Part shown: positions 1 to 10,362 of the stretch, one piece after another
Position numbering within the stretch: position 1 is the first letter of the stretch
How the letters are laid out: each line of letters starts with the position of its first letter
Source: Astropecten irregularis
Lineage: Eukaryota > Echinodermata > Asteroidea > Paxillosida > Astropectinidae
Direction: 5' to 3'
NCBI GenBank assembly: GCA_963971285.1
Contig: OZ020250.1
Span: 10,276,499 to 10,340,498 of the forward strand
DNA: 64,000 nt
Notes under the pieces: model-generated
What the model was told of the DNA's origin: nothing
The model's input: only the letters and a program-made list of their open reading frames with translations
The model's database searches: none
Program-made: the position numbers and the translations under genes

Positions 1-286
1 GTACGTAGTTCTGTATCCTTCCGCAACTTCGCGCTGAATATTTTCTCAGCTCATGTATTGTAGTGTACATTCGGTGTGTGTCGATCTCGCGCTGTATTAT
101 CTCAGCGTACGGAATCTCGTTGCGGGTAGCGTGCTGTGTATGCTATGGAGCATGTGGCTTCTGTGGCTGGCGTTATGGCAGTCGTTGAAGGCTGACGTTT
201 ATAAAAGTCAGATTTAAGCTCGATTTGGTTCGAACTTGGCTTCCATAGATAGTCCAGCGGGGGCTATATCTTGCTCGCTGCCACCA
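1..286 (-). mobile_element. 5' leader of an LTR retrotransposon, cut by the window edge
   Basis: On the minus strand a primer-binding-site-like sequence, TGGTGGCAGCGAGC (about 273-286), directly follows the CA end of the LTR at 287-469. The rest of this stretch would be untranslated leader heading into gag, which lies beyond the left edge. No coding frame is visible. The call rests on the LTR end and PBS geometry; no protein supports it. Confidence 0.55.
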
Positions 287-469
287 TGTAATATGTTGTA
301 GTCATATAATAATGAATACTGGAGACAATTCTGAAGTCCCGATATAGTTTATTTATTCATCATGTTGTCGAGCGGTGATTCATATAAAAAGTGAGTCAAA
401 CAACAGGGCCTCATAACGCAACACAATGATGTAGTCAAGTGCAATAAAAAATAGTTCCATAACGTTACA
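287..469 (-). repeat. 183-bp LTR inserted into a gypsy RNase H region
   Basis: Read on the minus strand it begins TGTAACGTTATGG, ends TATTACA and is followed at once by the PBS-like TGGTGGCAGCG. It contains ATGAATAAATAAAC, which includes an AATAAA polyadenylation signal. Its outer end falls exactly where the neighbouring element's RNase H reading frame stops making sense (469/470), so it looks like a younger insertion. The second LTR and target duplication lie outside the window. Confidence 0.65.
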
Positions 470-886
470 GTTGCGCTCACATGGGGTGAGGCTACGTGAT
501 GCGTATGCCACTGGTTTACCTTCTTGGGTGAGGACAGCTCCCAACCCCACATCTGAGCTGTCGCATTCGATGGAGACTTCTTTCTGGATGTCATAGAATT
601 GCAGTACAGGGGCCTGCGTGATCAGTTGTTTGATTGTGTCCAAGGCATTGTCATGATGGGGCATCCAGTCAAACATAACATCTTTGTCTGTGAGGCGCCT
701 CAGAGGCTCACAAACATCGCTAAGCTTGGGCAGGAACTTGGCAAGATAGGTTACTACTCCAAGCAACCTCTGTACTCCTTGTACATCTGTGGGCTTTGGC
801 ATTTCCTGCACTGCTCTCACCTTGTCAGGATCAGGTGCGAGCCCTTCAGCGCTTATGACGTGGCCCATGTAGGCGACGCTAGGCAT
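470..886 (-). pseudogene. gypsy RT thumb/RNase H fragment, frame 3
   Basis: The reading begins at the thumb (YMGHVISAEGL), goes on through the connection region (VQRLLGVVTYLAKFLPKLS) and reaches RNase H, where ECDSSDVGLGAVL carries the catalytic Asp of the usual DASxxGLGAVL motif (here DSSDVGLGAVL). It breaks just after the ERN motif, at the LTR insertion point; the codons beyond come from the inserted LTR. The rest of RNase H and the integrase are missing. Confidence 0.85.
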
Positions 887-1136
887 CTTGAACTTGATTT
901 TCTTGGCATTTAGCTTCAGGCCACGCTCCCTGGCCTCGTTTCAGGAGAGCTTGAAAGGCAGTGTCATGTGATGCCTCTGCTTCTTCATTTGAGTCGCCTG
1001 TACCATATATGATAATGTCATCAGCAATGACTTCAACATTATCAAGGCCTTCTAGAACTTGGTCTAGCCTCCGCTGAAATTCTTCCGGTGCTGACGACAG
1101 TCCAAATGGCATTCGCAGCCAGCGAAAAACGACCAT
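879..1136 (-). pseudogene. gypsy RT catalytic core (IADDIIIYG), frame 2
   Basis: This continues the RT lost at the frameshift near 1120. It has the palm signature LRMPFGLSSAPEEFQ followed by the catalytic IADDIIIYG block. After roughly residue 52 the reading departs from RT again; the thumb and connection continue in the frame at 470-886, so a second indel lies near 930-960. It overlaps the end of the 1042-2790 frame. Confidence 0.8.
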
Positions 1137-2790
1137 GGGGGGTCCAGAACGTAGTCAGGTAACTTGACTGCTCATCCAGAACAACCTGTAGGAAGCCATC
1201 TTTTGCGTCAACAACCGAATACACTTTGGCCTTTGCAAGTCTCGGTGCTACTTCCTCGATGGTGGGTATCGGATAGTGATTCCGTTTGATGGCTCGGTTG
1301 AGGTTCTGGGGGTCGAGGCATATTCGGAGTTTGTTAGGCTTCTTTACGACCACCATGCTGCTTATCCAAGAAGTTGGTTCTTCAACTTTCTGAATGATTT
1401 GCTGTTGTTCCAGACTATGGAGCTTTTCTTTCAGCTCTTGTCGTACTGGGATAGGCACTCGGCGTCTAGTGTTCTGCACCGGCTTTGCCAGGTCATCCAG
1501 CTCGATATGATATTGCCCTGGAAGTTTTCCTAGGCCTGTGAATATGTCCTTGTACTCTCTCAGTATGTAGTCCTTAGTCAGGACTGTGTCTTTCCCGACT
1601 GCATGGACTACATGTTCCTGGCTGAACTGTAGCAGTTCTAGTGCCTCACTGGCTCTACCAGACAGCAAAGAGGTTGGCGCCGCCTCAACAACCTCAAAGT
1701 GGATGATTTTTGTTATTCCACTGTCCGTCTTGCACCGGAGAGCAGTTGCTCCAACGGGTTTTATGACTGATTTGTCGTAAAGCCTCAGCTTTGCCTTTGA
1801 CGGTGGCAACGGCTCTGATGTCACCTTCTGGTAATCCTGAAGTCGCAGAGTGCTGCATGTAGCACCAGTGTCTATTTGAAACTTCAGATCTGTTGCATTG
1901 CCACCAGCTCGCGGTTTTGTCTGCAAATTTACAAAGTACTGGGTGTCTGCATGTATGTTGTAGATACTTTCATCACTGCTAAGATTATCTGCCTCCACAT
2001 CAACTTGATGAATTTTAGGTTTTGCATTCTTCTTTTGCCCAAGATTTGGGGTGTTCTTTGTGGCCGGTCCTGCAGACTCACACACTTTGGCGAAGTGGTT
2101 TTGCTTGTTGCATTTAGTGCATTCGTGTCCGTAGGCTGGACATTTCCCGCGTGGATGACTCTCTCCACAGTATCTACATGCTGTTCGTCTGTACGGGCGG
2201 CTTGTTGACTTCGCCTTTGTTTTGACTTGATGCACTTGTTCCTCAGTCTTTTCCATCGACTGAAGATGAAGCGAGGTGGCCTCACAGCTTCGGCAGATAT
2301 CTAGGGCTTTTCCAAGTGTCAGCATTGACTCTCGGAGCAGTCTTGCACGGGTTGGATTATCTTTAATCCCAATAACAAGCCGGTCACGTAGCATTTCATC
2401 TTGGAGGGCACCGTACTTGCAAGTTGACGCTAGCTTATGCAAACGGTTGAGAAATTGTTCAATGTTCTCGTGTGCATCCTGAGTAGCTGAGTTGAACACA
2501 TAACGTTCATAAATCACATTTCGCTTTGGCTCAAAGTGCTCGCCAAGTTTCTCTAGGATTGTCTTTGAGCTTTTCTTTTCCTCCTCAGTCAATGGCAGAT
2601 TCTCGTACACTTGGTAACATTCTTTACCCATCACAGATAGCAGGGTAGCTACTCGAATGGTGTCTGGTTTCTCTGTCAGGCCAATTGCTATTTCATAGTT
2701 CTGCCAACTATCTCTGAAATACTGCCAGTTGCCGACAATGTCGCCCTTTATGTCCATCTTTGATGGAGCGGGAATCATTGACTGTGCCAT
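1042..2790 (-). pseudogene. gag-protease-RT polyprotein of gypsy element, frameshifted
   Basis: The 582-codon frame encodes the structural and enzymatic parts of a gypsy retrotransposon. Residues 1-200 look like gag. Two zinc knuckles follow (C205, C208, H212, C217 and C224, C227, H232, C237). The aspartic protease motif DTGA is at 307-310. The first half of reverse transcriptase follows from about 430, with the LRICLDPQNLNRAI block. Near residue 550 the RT frame is lost and the last about 30 residues are out-of-frame read-through. The catalytic ADD block continues in another frame at 879-1136. The start ATG lies about 250 bases inside the PBS, as expected for gag. Nonfunctional as it stands. 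Confidence 0.85.
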
Positions 2791-3052
2791 TATGAGAACA
2801 CAAGTTCACGATTATGCGTCACGAAGATGATTGTACGTGGCAAGTACAGGACACCATAGCTGACTGTCCGTGCGTGGAGAAAACTTTGCTGAGAATTGGG
2901 CCAACTTTTAGCGTTCAAAGTGACTGCCTTTATGAGCCACAGGGCAAAATAATTGATCCTATCACTGCTTAAGTCAACTTCAAACAAAGTTTCTTACTTT
3001 TGGTGAGCTTGAACTCGGGTAGGCAGGGTTTTCAGGCCGACTTCTGACACCA

Positions 3053-3203
3053 TGTTTAGTGTGTAGACTGACACCATGTGAGTAGCGTAACGTAAGTGTG
3101 TGTTTATTGCAACACGTTAAACATACATGTCGTTGGCAAGCATGACGGACTCTGCGGTAGACTATGAGTGCCATATATGATTACCAAGCTTATCTCTATA
3201 ACA
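3053..3203 (-). repeat. Likely 5' LTR of the gypsy element (151 bp)
   Basis: On the minus strand it starts TGTTATAGAG, ends ACTAAACA and is followed by the PBS-like TGGTGTCAGAAGT (3040-3052). It contains GCAATAAACAC, a polyadenylation-like signal. The outer border is set only by the TGT start because no second copy exists here to align. The five bases outside are gttgc. Confidence 0.6.
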
Positions 3204-4521
3204 GTTGCCACACTGGAGTGATTTAGATTACATTGAGCTTGCAGACATTTTTTAAATGCCCACAGCAAAATCGATTGTCGCAACTTATTGAGATCCGGAT
3301 GAGATGGTCAGAGCATTTCCTTCCCGTCTATGGGTCAGATGAAGTGCAACTCATTTAAAAATGGATGATGAGATACGACACCATGATTTGCAATACATCC
3401 ATGAGACCGATCCTCTCATTGAGACTAATCAGATGCAAGCCAGTAAATGAAGAACAAATCAAAGAAATAAAGAAATTAAGGTGAAATGGACTGACAAAAG
3501 ACACAGAGAAATCATAAAAAATATAGGTGTAAAGAGGTTTGCATTATTTTGTTTGCCCATTTTGTGAAATAAGTTGTCTCAAAACGCCAACGTAAGTAAT
3601 TAATGATCTGGTATATATATAAATCGTTGTTTGCGGTTACCCTGCTTAATCATGAACGCAGATTTTGAATGGCTAAAATGAACGACTGTTGAAGTTAATT
3701 GAATGCAACTTGATATATAAATACGGATGCATCAAAGTGAAATCAAGTGACGGTTTCAACCGAGGAGGAAAAATCACATCACCACGAATGCTGATTTGCC
3801 GAATGACCGGGAAAACTTATTTTTATTATACCTCTCAACAACATGGCAAGCCTTTTTGATGTAGTCTATTGTAGTCGGAACTACAACTGTCATATCCCCA
3901 GACCTGATCATTGTTCCAAATCAGACGTTTTTTCAAACGGATATCTAAACGAAATCCTGGCCGAGATTTCCGTGGAATTTTTGGACAATAGTGTAAGTGT
4001 TTACAAGTCAAGAGGCAAATCATACACCATGATTCAAAGACTTCGAACTCGATCGACGACGATTTATTTGCTTTCGCCATTTTCCAGATTTTAGCCATCA
4101 TCACTCAAGCTCGAAAGCCATATATCACCACTCACTCTGCACAAATGTAAATTATTATGACGACAACGTGCTGTGAAAATCCCGTAACTTCTACCAATCG
4201 GCAGTTATAACATCATACATTATGCATGAACATGTAGTACTTGTACTAGAAGTGCAGTGTACAGGTACATAATTATATTGATGTCTACACATGTACATTA
4301 TACTGTATTAAAACTATGAGAAAAACTGCAGCAGCTTAAATGTAGTTTTACTCATAGTTTGTTCTCATGAACTTTTCTCATGACTTTCTCATATATAGTT
4401 AGTCTGTAAGTGCTACCCTAATTTTCTTTAATATTTCGATAGACTGACACGGCTACCCACTATTTTCTTCAACGGCATTGTATTGTATAGTATACCGTGT
4501 TTACATGTACAGTGTATGAAT
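3204..4521. other. Noncoding spacer, no gene recognised
   Basis: AT-rich sequence with short open frames on both strands near 3835-4104 that overlap each other and resemble no family I recognise. A TCTCATGA-rich stretch lies near 4330-4400. No exon with flanking splice sites and no clear repeat ends were found. Confidence 0.5.
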
Positions 4522-5433
4522 GCTGGTCAACTCGTATGCCGACCAACTCGTACGCCACCGGCGCGGCATACATGATATAGATAGTAGCCTAGTTTGTAAT
4601 AACGAAATAAATGACTTTTTTGAGGGACTGGTTTTCTTTTTTTGTGTGGTATGCACCGTATGGGATTGGTACTCCTGTGTGAGAGGATCGTGAGATGTGG
4701 GGAGCTTTTTTTTTTGTAGTGTGTAATAACTTTGGAGGGACTGGATACCCCTAGCCCTGTCATTCCAAATTTAAAGGAAGTATCATACTTTGGTTTTTGT
4801 CAAAGAAGTACAGATTCATGGGCAGAAACATCAAGGAAGATACAGTCACAGTCATCTGTGAAAATTTCAATTCCATACGGTGCTGACTTTTTGAGAAAAT
4901 CGTGAAAAACGGTCACAGTATTTCTCAAGTCTTTTCTCTTTTATTTTTGATCTTTTAAAAGATCAAAAAAAAATTTTGGTCCTTGTTTTACTCATTTCTG
5001 GATAAATACACCATTACAGGCGGAAAAATTGTAATGATAGGTTTCTACTAGCATCATCTTCATACCCTGAAAGTTATACGTAAATCTGTGAACATTTCTG
5101 TTTTGGTCTCTTACCAAAGTATGATACTACCTTTAAAACACTCCCCTAAAATCCTACGTAACATACTTTTGCTTATAATGTTTTCCTTTTATTTTCACAA
5201 ACGACATCCAATTCCACATACAGAATGTTTCCTTTGTTTCCGTTTATTTTATAAAATAAAACAACAAGACAAAATCGTCTACTGAAGAAAAAACGGCCAG
5301 AGTTTACAAACTACAGGCTTAATTATACGTGGCGTACGAGTCGGTTGGCGTACGAGTTGGCTGGCGTACGAGTTGGTTGGCGTACGAGTTGGTCGGCGTA
5401 CGAGTTGACCGAACGGCGTACGAGTTGACCAGC
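4522..5433. mobile_element. Foldback-type element with CAACTCGTACGCC terminal repeats
   Basis: The left end (4522-4556) has two units of CAACTCGTAYGCC starting GCTGGTCAACTCG. The right end (about 5333-5433) has five or six inverted units of GGCGTACGAGTTG and ends TTGACCAGC. The two ends are inverted, giving arms built of about 16-17-bp subrepeats, the hallmark of foldback elements. A 368-bp MITE lies inside (4770-5137). No protein is encoded. No convincing target duplication was found. Confidence 0.6.
4770..5137. mobile_element. 368-bp MITE, TTAA-type ends (copy 1)
   Basis: Both ends read TTTAAAGG-like then TATCATACTTTGG, inverted with respect to each other. The TTTAAA borders fit TTAA target duplication (piggyBac or Kolobok type). 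A nearly identical copy in the opposite orientation lies at 57715-58083. The centre has GATCTTTTAAAAGATC, a small palindrome. It encodes nothing. Confidence 0.7.
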
Positions 5434-7401
5434 TTCGCAGTGTATTATGCATATGGGGGTATGTCATGGAGCTAGGAAGAGACTCCATGTAGCACGTGTA
5501 TTATCCCTTCTGAGTCCGGGTATAATAGTAACAGACACTTGTTAATATTCATTACGTGCCGTGGCGACGTCACACACAAGCTCCATCCACTCACAGCTCA
5601 TTAACTCGAGCTTGCTTGCCAAGATTCTCCGTTCGATATTTTTGAACGGCTGCGGTTTCGCGACGCGCACTACATACACTATACAGGGGACTGCGTGTAC
5701 GTGTACATACATACATGTACGTACATGTACGTGCAACGGGCCTGTAATGTGGACAGGTCGTGGGGGGGGGATATAAAATAATATCGAACAGAGTCTGTTC
5801 TAGGCTTATGACAGCTTCTAGCATCTTTTCATAAATTTTCTAATTTGGTGAGTAAGAAATTTCACGTATTGTACAATTATGCTGTATACAAATTCATTAT
5901 CTTGCACTTTTAATTATTATTTGGGGATGATTTAGCATTAAAGGATAGTTTTATGTCCTATGTAATTTGGGGGGCATTTAAATTCAGGGTAATTTGTTAA
6001 CAATTCAATCACATTTTGTCATCAAATGTCTTTAGTAGATTCAGCACATCTTTTTCAATAGATTTGAAAACAAATCTTAAATTTCAAATGTCAGTTTTTC
6101 TTTTCTTTCAACAGAGCCAAAATACCTCCAAGTAAGCATGCTTAATTATCAAGCACTAAAAAGCCCAGTGTGGAAATAACAACAAGAGGCAAGCTGCTCA
6201 TGTATGGAAATGTGCCAATATGAAAGAGAGAGGAATGGGTTTTAACACGTTCCAGGGCTAAAAGAAAGAGCATATAGAGAGGAGAGAGACCAGGCAGTGA
6301 AATTGCTAAATTGTGACAACTTATAGAGGAGATACTGAGAAGGCCTACAACAAATGCCACTGCACAAGCTCAATACGTGGTGAATGCAGTATTCGGCAAT
6401 GGGACATTTATGTTTTCCAGGAATTTTTTTTAAATACTTGTATAAACTTATTGTACATGACCATGTCAGCGGACGACAGGTTCACATGCGCATACTGCAT
6501 AATAAAATCCATTTTAAATTCAATTTCTTTTAAAATTAAGTTTCCAATCAATATTTTATGCAAATTTAATTGGCATCATATGTCAAGAAGACATTAAAAT
6601 TTTGCCAGCAAAAGCAATTTGATTTTAATTAAAATTTGTGAATTCAAAGCATTTCATGCAGTTTGTTGTTGAATGGACAAACTGTAACGTAAGTTACCGT
6701 AACGAAAGTTACCGCTATTTTAGGTTATATCACCAAAATCCTAGAATGGATTTTCCTTCTTACCCTATTTATAACTACATGTAGTTAACATGCCAACAAA
6801 CAAACAGCATTTATTACTTTTATTATTCCATGTGCAGTATGAGGAGACTTTTAAATCTAGTCTTTCCAAAAATAAGGCATGTCCTTTTTATGTAACGCGA
6901 GTTACCAAAGTTTGAACCATTGTCACTCAAAGAAAAAAAAGCTTTCTAGTTTGTTTTCATATGTTTCAACAACCTATGTTATAGTGTTCAAATAATAAAA
7001 AGTCTGACAGTTGAAACCTATGCAATCAGTTGTGAGAGTCATTTGAGTGTACTAAAATCCCTAAAAATGTAATGAAAGTTACCGTGGCAATGCCCACTTT
7101 CATTCAGTGTTTCGGGTTACAATATGTTTCAAATTGCTATTCGTCCATATTGATGTCACGTGACTTTATTAGCAACCATGCATGCTGGGTAAACTACTAC
7201 GGAAGTCTATAAAGGACACATTCCTTGTTTCATTTTTCCCACTAATTACAAAATAATGAACTGTCAAACTTCAATACATATAATGTTCCCCCGCTTGATG
7301 CTACCTGAATAGCTACGGGAAGAATGGCCCCTGGTGAACCTCCAGGGCACCATTAGATTGCATGCCATCAAATTTCAACATACTGTAGTAGCACACTGTA
7401 G
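5434..7401. other. Noncoding stretch with simple repeats and GTAACG/GTTACC motifs
   Basis: Contains an ACATGTAC-rich run at about 5697-5735, a run of G at 5762-5770, and repeated GTAACG...GTTACC motifs between 6686 and 7084. The short open frames show no family resemblance. No exon of the lectin gene was recognised here. Confidence 0.5.
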
Positions 7402-7561
7402 TAGCGCTCCGCACTAATGACGTCACAAAATCCCCGGATGTCAGACAAACATTGTCTTACACACGTAGTGTATGTATGCACGCGCACACGCACACACGTT
7501 TGCATGGTTGCAATGTTTGTCTGAAATCCGGTGCTATTTTTAGCGCAAGTGCGGAGCGCTA
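7402..7561. mobile_element. 160-bp MITE with TAGCGCTCCGCAC ends
   Basis: Left end TAGCGCTCCGCACTAATGAC; the right end is an inverted match, AAGTGCGGAGCGCTA. The inside holds ACACGCACACACGTTTG and GCAATGTTTGTCTGA. The same family occurs in the other orientation at 50181-50848, where TAGCGCTGCGCAC and AGTGCGGAACGCTA mark the ends. Noncoding. Confidence 0.65.
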
Positions 7562-7939
7562 TTATGCTTAGGGAAATATAAGGATTAGACAAAATTATTT
7601 ACCAAAATGATAGTGCCCTGCAAAACTTGCAACCCTTGCCTGTTAAATTCCCGACATAAAACATAAAATTCCCGATTCACTCATAAACATTTCTTATCGG
7701 ATACCAATACTTCGTAGGCCTATATTCTGGGCAAACCGGCAAATAACATTAAAGGGAGCATATAGGATTTGCAAGGCCTCCCAAAAAAATTTATTGAGTT
7801 TGAGACAGAAAACATGGAAAATGGACTCAACAGTTCGTAAGCAGTGCAAACAGTCACCATGGGAAATCTTGGTTCATCAGATGCTGGGTTTTTCAAGCAA
7901 ATCAAGATTTAGTGTCTTTTCCAAAGATCGTTCGTCCGA

Positions 7940-8275
7940 ACGATTTTTGGAACCAACATAAAGTAAACTATTCTTCATATTTTATAAGAAAAATCGAGTC
8001 GGGTTTTTGCTATTTTCTCGTGACTCGGATGTCCGATTGAGCTAAAATTTTCACAGGTTTATTATTTCATGTACATGTTTGATCAGACAAAGTATATGAG
8101 TGCAGTCCTGTGACCTTTACCAATCATGTAGTTACCTTTAAAGGTATAGGCTAGGCTAGACCCAGTTGATGGGTCTATGCTTAGGCAAACCTGTGAAAAT
8201 TTGAGCTCATGATTGGACATCTGAGTTACGAGAAAATAGCGAAAACCCGACTCAATGCCCTTTTACCAGCTGGCA
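7940..8275. repeat. Fragments of the TTAA-type MITE family, facing each other
   Basis: The part up to about 8155 matches the end module (GGGTTTTTGCTATTTTCTCG ... GTGACCTTTACCAATCATG ... CCTTTAAA) found at 41270-41391 and 57560-57716. From 8150 a second AAAGGTA end starts and the same module runs inverted to about 8265 (CGAAAACCCGACTCAA). It is probably two truncated copies back to back. Confidence 0.5.
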
Positions 8276-8714
8276 GAAGTGGCGGGGTCCCCAACCTTAT
8301 GGTCACCAAACTATCAACTTTGTGTTTGCTCTTCCTTTTGCTTTTTTATACTTGACCTCCTTGACATTCTGAGGCCATATACTTCCTCAGATGTGAGAGC
8401 CTACTGAAGCTACGGCCCTGGCGGCCCAAAGCAGACGGGAACCACCAGACAAACTTACAATAATGGACTCCAATACACCTAGTGGTGTAAGGAGAGGTCT
8501 TTCAATCCTCCATAACCATAGGTTATAGATCAAGCACAGTGCCTTTCGCATAATTTGCAACAAGTTTCATGATGGATCAACCATGTCTTCAAGCAAACCC
8601 ATTTGTGCATTTTGTTACATGCTGTCAATGTTTCAGGGTTTCCCTTTAGTACTGTACGTAGTAATTTACCTTGTCATTAATTTTTGTAGTCTACCTTGTT
8701 TTCATTTTCTGTAG
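8276..8714. other. Upstream intron or flank before the first CTLD exon seen
   Basis: No coding segment was recognised. It ends in a pyrimidine-rich tract and TTTTCTGTAG, the acceptor for the exon at 8715. Because that exon starts in phase 1, at least one more upstream exon must exist, either unrecognised here or beyond the left edge. Confidence 0.45.
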
Positions 8715-8885
8715 AGGTGAATGGATCCTGCATCTCTGGGTATTATCAGTTTGCTGGTAGCTCAAAGTGCTATTCTTTAAAGACCAGCGACCCGTTTCAA
8801 GGAAAATTAGACTGGAATTCTGCACAAAGCAGATGTAAGAATGATAGCGCCAATTTAGCTTCCATCACCAGTAGGGAAAATCAGG
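8715..8885 (+). CDS. CTLD gene exon 1: D1 N-terminal half
   Basis: First recognisable exon of the multi-CTLD gene. It encodes the start of a long-form C-type lectin-like domain: an N-terminal Cys pair (CISGYYQFAGSSKCY), then WNSAQSRC and ANLASITSREN, the alpha-helix and beta-strand signature of the family. Acceptor TTCTGTAG before 8715 and donor GG|GTGAGT at 8886 are both good. The exon is 171 nt, phase 1 to 1. The last G joins CC of the next exon to make Ala within ENQAFL, which confirms the junction. Partners, ligand and cell location are unknown; family members usually bind sugars or proteins outside the cell. Confidence 0.85.
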
Positions 8886-9450
8886 GTGAGTATCTCTGAC
8901 CATATTAATCGTAAATTGTAATTTTTTCAGATTTGCTACATTTTTTAAAAATGTGAAAATGTTAACAAGGTATTAAGGTGAACGCACATGTACCGCAGTA
9001 GTAAAGTTTTGTATGCAGAGAGTAGCTGATATGTTTGTTTGGCAAAAAACAAATCCTGTGTTTCCAGTAACCTGACCGACCCGATGTTTTGGCACTGTCA
9101 TTGGGTCAGCGGGTTTGTTTGTTTGTTTTTGTTGTTTTTCAAAGACTTGCCTAATCTCTCCTGGGACCAGTTATTGGTGTCTCCAATTACACATAATTGG
9201 CAGATCCCTTGTATTCATTGTATAACATCCGGAAAAAAAACATTCTTGTGCTTTTAATGTGTTTTGATTTTTAACAAATGTTTTTGTTCAGATAGCCCCT
9301 ACTTTGATTTATTAGCTACAAACTGGTATTTTGGGTTCCAGAGTTGGGTTTGCCAAATCCATGTCATAAAAAAATTGTCAAGTACCATTAAGCCAAATGG
9401 TATATGGCATTATAATTTTGTTTTTATTTTTGTATACATGTATGTGTTAG
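8886..9450. other. Intron within D1
   Basis: 565-bp intron with donor GTGAGT and acceptor ATGTGTTAG. It is T-rich and no repeat family was recognised. Confidence 0.7.
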
Positions 9451-9614
9451 CCTTCCTGAATTCATTGCTGATCCTGTCTCGTTCATCTGAGGGAGTGTGG
9501 ATTGGCCTAAATGATCAAGATGGTGATGGTACTTTTAAATGGGCAGATGATGCTACATATGATGATAATGTATGGGAGAACTGGGCTGCCGATGAACCTA
9601 ATGATGGTTTCAAG
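9451..9614 (+). CDS. CTLD gene exon 2: D1 middle (WIGLND, EPN)
   Basis: Continues D1 with AFLNSLLILSRSS, the family core VWIGLNDQDGDG, and WENWAADEPNDG. The EPN tripeptide is the mannose-type sugar and Ca2+ motif. Acceptor TGTGTTAG before 9451; donor AAG|GTGAAC at 9615; 164 nt, phase 1 to 0. A C-terminal exon should follow, starting in phase 0 with the third conserved Cys, the WND motif and the last Cys. None was found before the D2 exon at 23405. D1 is therefore incomplete in this assembly or its last exon has diverged. Confidence 0.85.
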
Positions 9615-9952
9615 GTGAACATAACCTCTTTTTAATACCTGTCCATGAAGAATTTTGCAATATACAATCTTCACCATTTACACAAGCTTGTGAAACATTT
9701 CATTGAAAACAAAATAAAACTTTGCATGGGTGCTTAAGGTAAAAGCACACCCATAAAACATTGAAGAATAGTGTATCTATCAAGCAGTTATCAAAAAATA
9801 TTTTAATGGCCAAAATCTGATGGAAGCGTAGAGCTAAAAAGAAAATTGGTACAACTAAGTCATAGGTAAGCCCTGTCGATATAACAATTTTCCGATATCG
9901 ATATATTGCTAGAAAATATTGTGAAAACCCAATATATTGGTATCATTTCCAA

Positions 9953-10139
9953 ATAAGCCTGAGTTGTTGAAAAGTAAACAAAGGGAAACTGACTGAGGCA
10001 GGATTTGAACCAGCGATCTCCGGAATACCGTACTGGTGCTCCACCAACTGAGCTATCCAGCCCTATGTTGGTGGTGTCCCTAAAAGTCAATTATCTTTGT
10101 TCGTTTGTATCTATTTTGGTTATTTGATAAGCCTGAGTT
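9953..10139 (-). mobile_element. tRNA-derived SINE with 13-bp target duplication
   Basis: On the minus strand a tRNA-like head (GGGCTGGATAGCTCAGTTGG, A box; GGTTCAAATCC, B box) is followed by TCAGTCAGTTTCCCTTTG. The copy is bounded by direct repeats ATAAGCCTGAGTT at 9953-9965 and 10127-10139, so the element itself is 9966-10126. Exact duplications point to a fairly recent insertion. Related copies are near 21390, 23007, 41483, 43006, 52120 and 60490. Confidence 0.85.
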
Positions 10140-10362
10140 ATGATGGAATGTTTTGTTTGGTATCCGTCGAAGTTGCGCCTACAGAATCCACTATCCCGAT
10201 AAATGAATTCAAGAATGGGAAAATACAAAGAAAGTCTGCTTCATTCGAAGTGATGCTTTGTTCCCAACAAAAGAATAGGCTTTTGTGTGCATAAATACTT
10301 TACCTGCGGTCAAAATCCTGCTTACGTCAAAGTTTTTCCTCCGACAATGTAAAAATGTCCTA

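Larger units (their letters stand above)
470..3203 (-). mobile_element. Ty3/gypsy-type LTR retrotransposon, 3' truncated
   Basis: On the minus strand, in order: LTR (3053-3203), PBS-like TGGTGTCAGAAGT just inside it, a gag-protease-RT frame (1042-2790), then RT and RNase H in two further frames (879-1136 and 470-886). Integrase and the 3' LTR are absent because another LTR element interrupts RNase H at 469/470. The fused gag-pol frame, paired CCHC knuckles and the PBS suggest a Mag/SURL-like gypsy lineage; the lineage is an inference. Two frame changes show the copy is dead. Confidence 0.85.

Noticed and set aside
470-3208. GTTGC at 470 and at 3204 as one target duplication of the gypsy element
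   Set aside because: The base run at 470 borders the other LTR element, so the match is probably chance.
3835-4104. Overlapping open frames on both strands
   Set aside because: Both are short, mirror each other and show no family features or splice context.
9966-10126. A functional tRNA gene on the minus strand
   Set aside because: A and B boxes are present but acceptor and anticodon stems do not fold properly, and target duplications show it is a SINE.
10171-10294. Possible C-terminal exon of D1 (LCSQQKNRLLCA before a stop)
   Set aside because: The spacing of the two Cys resembles a CTLD end, but the acceptor CTACAG gives phase 1 while exon 2 ends in phase 0, there is no W motif, a stop follows at once and no donor fits.
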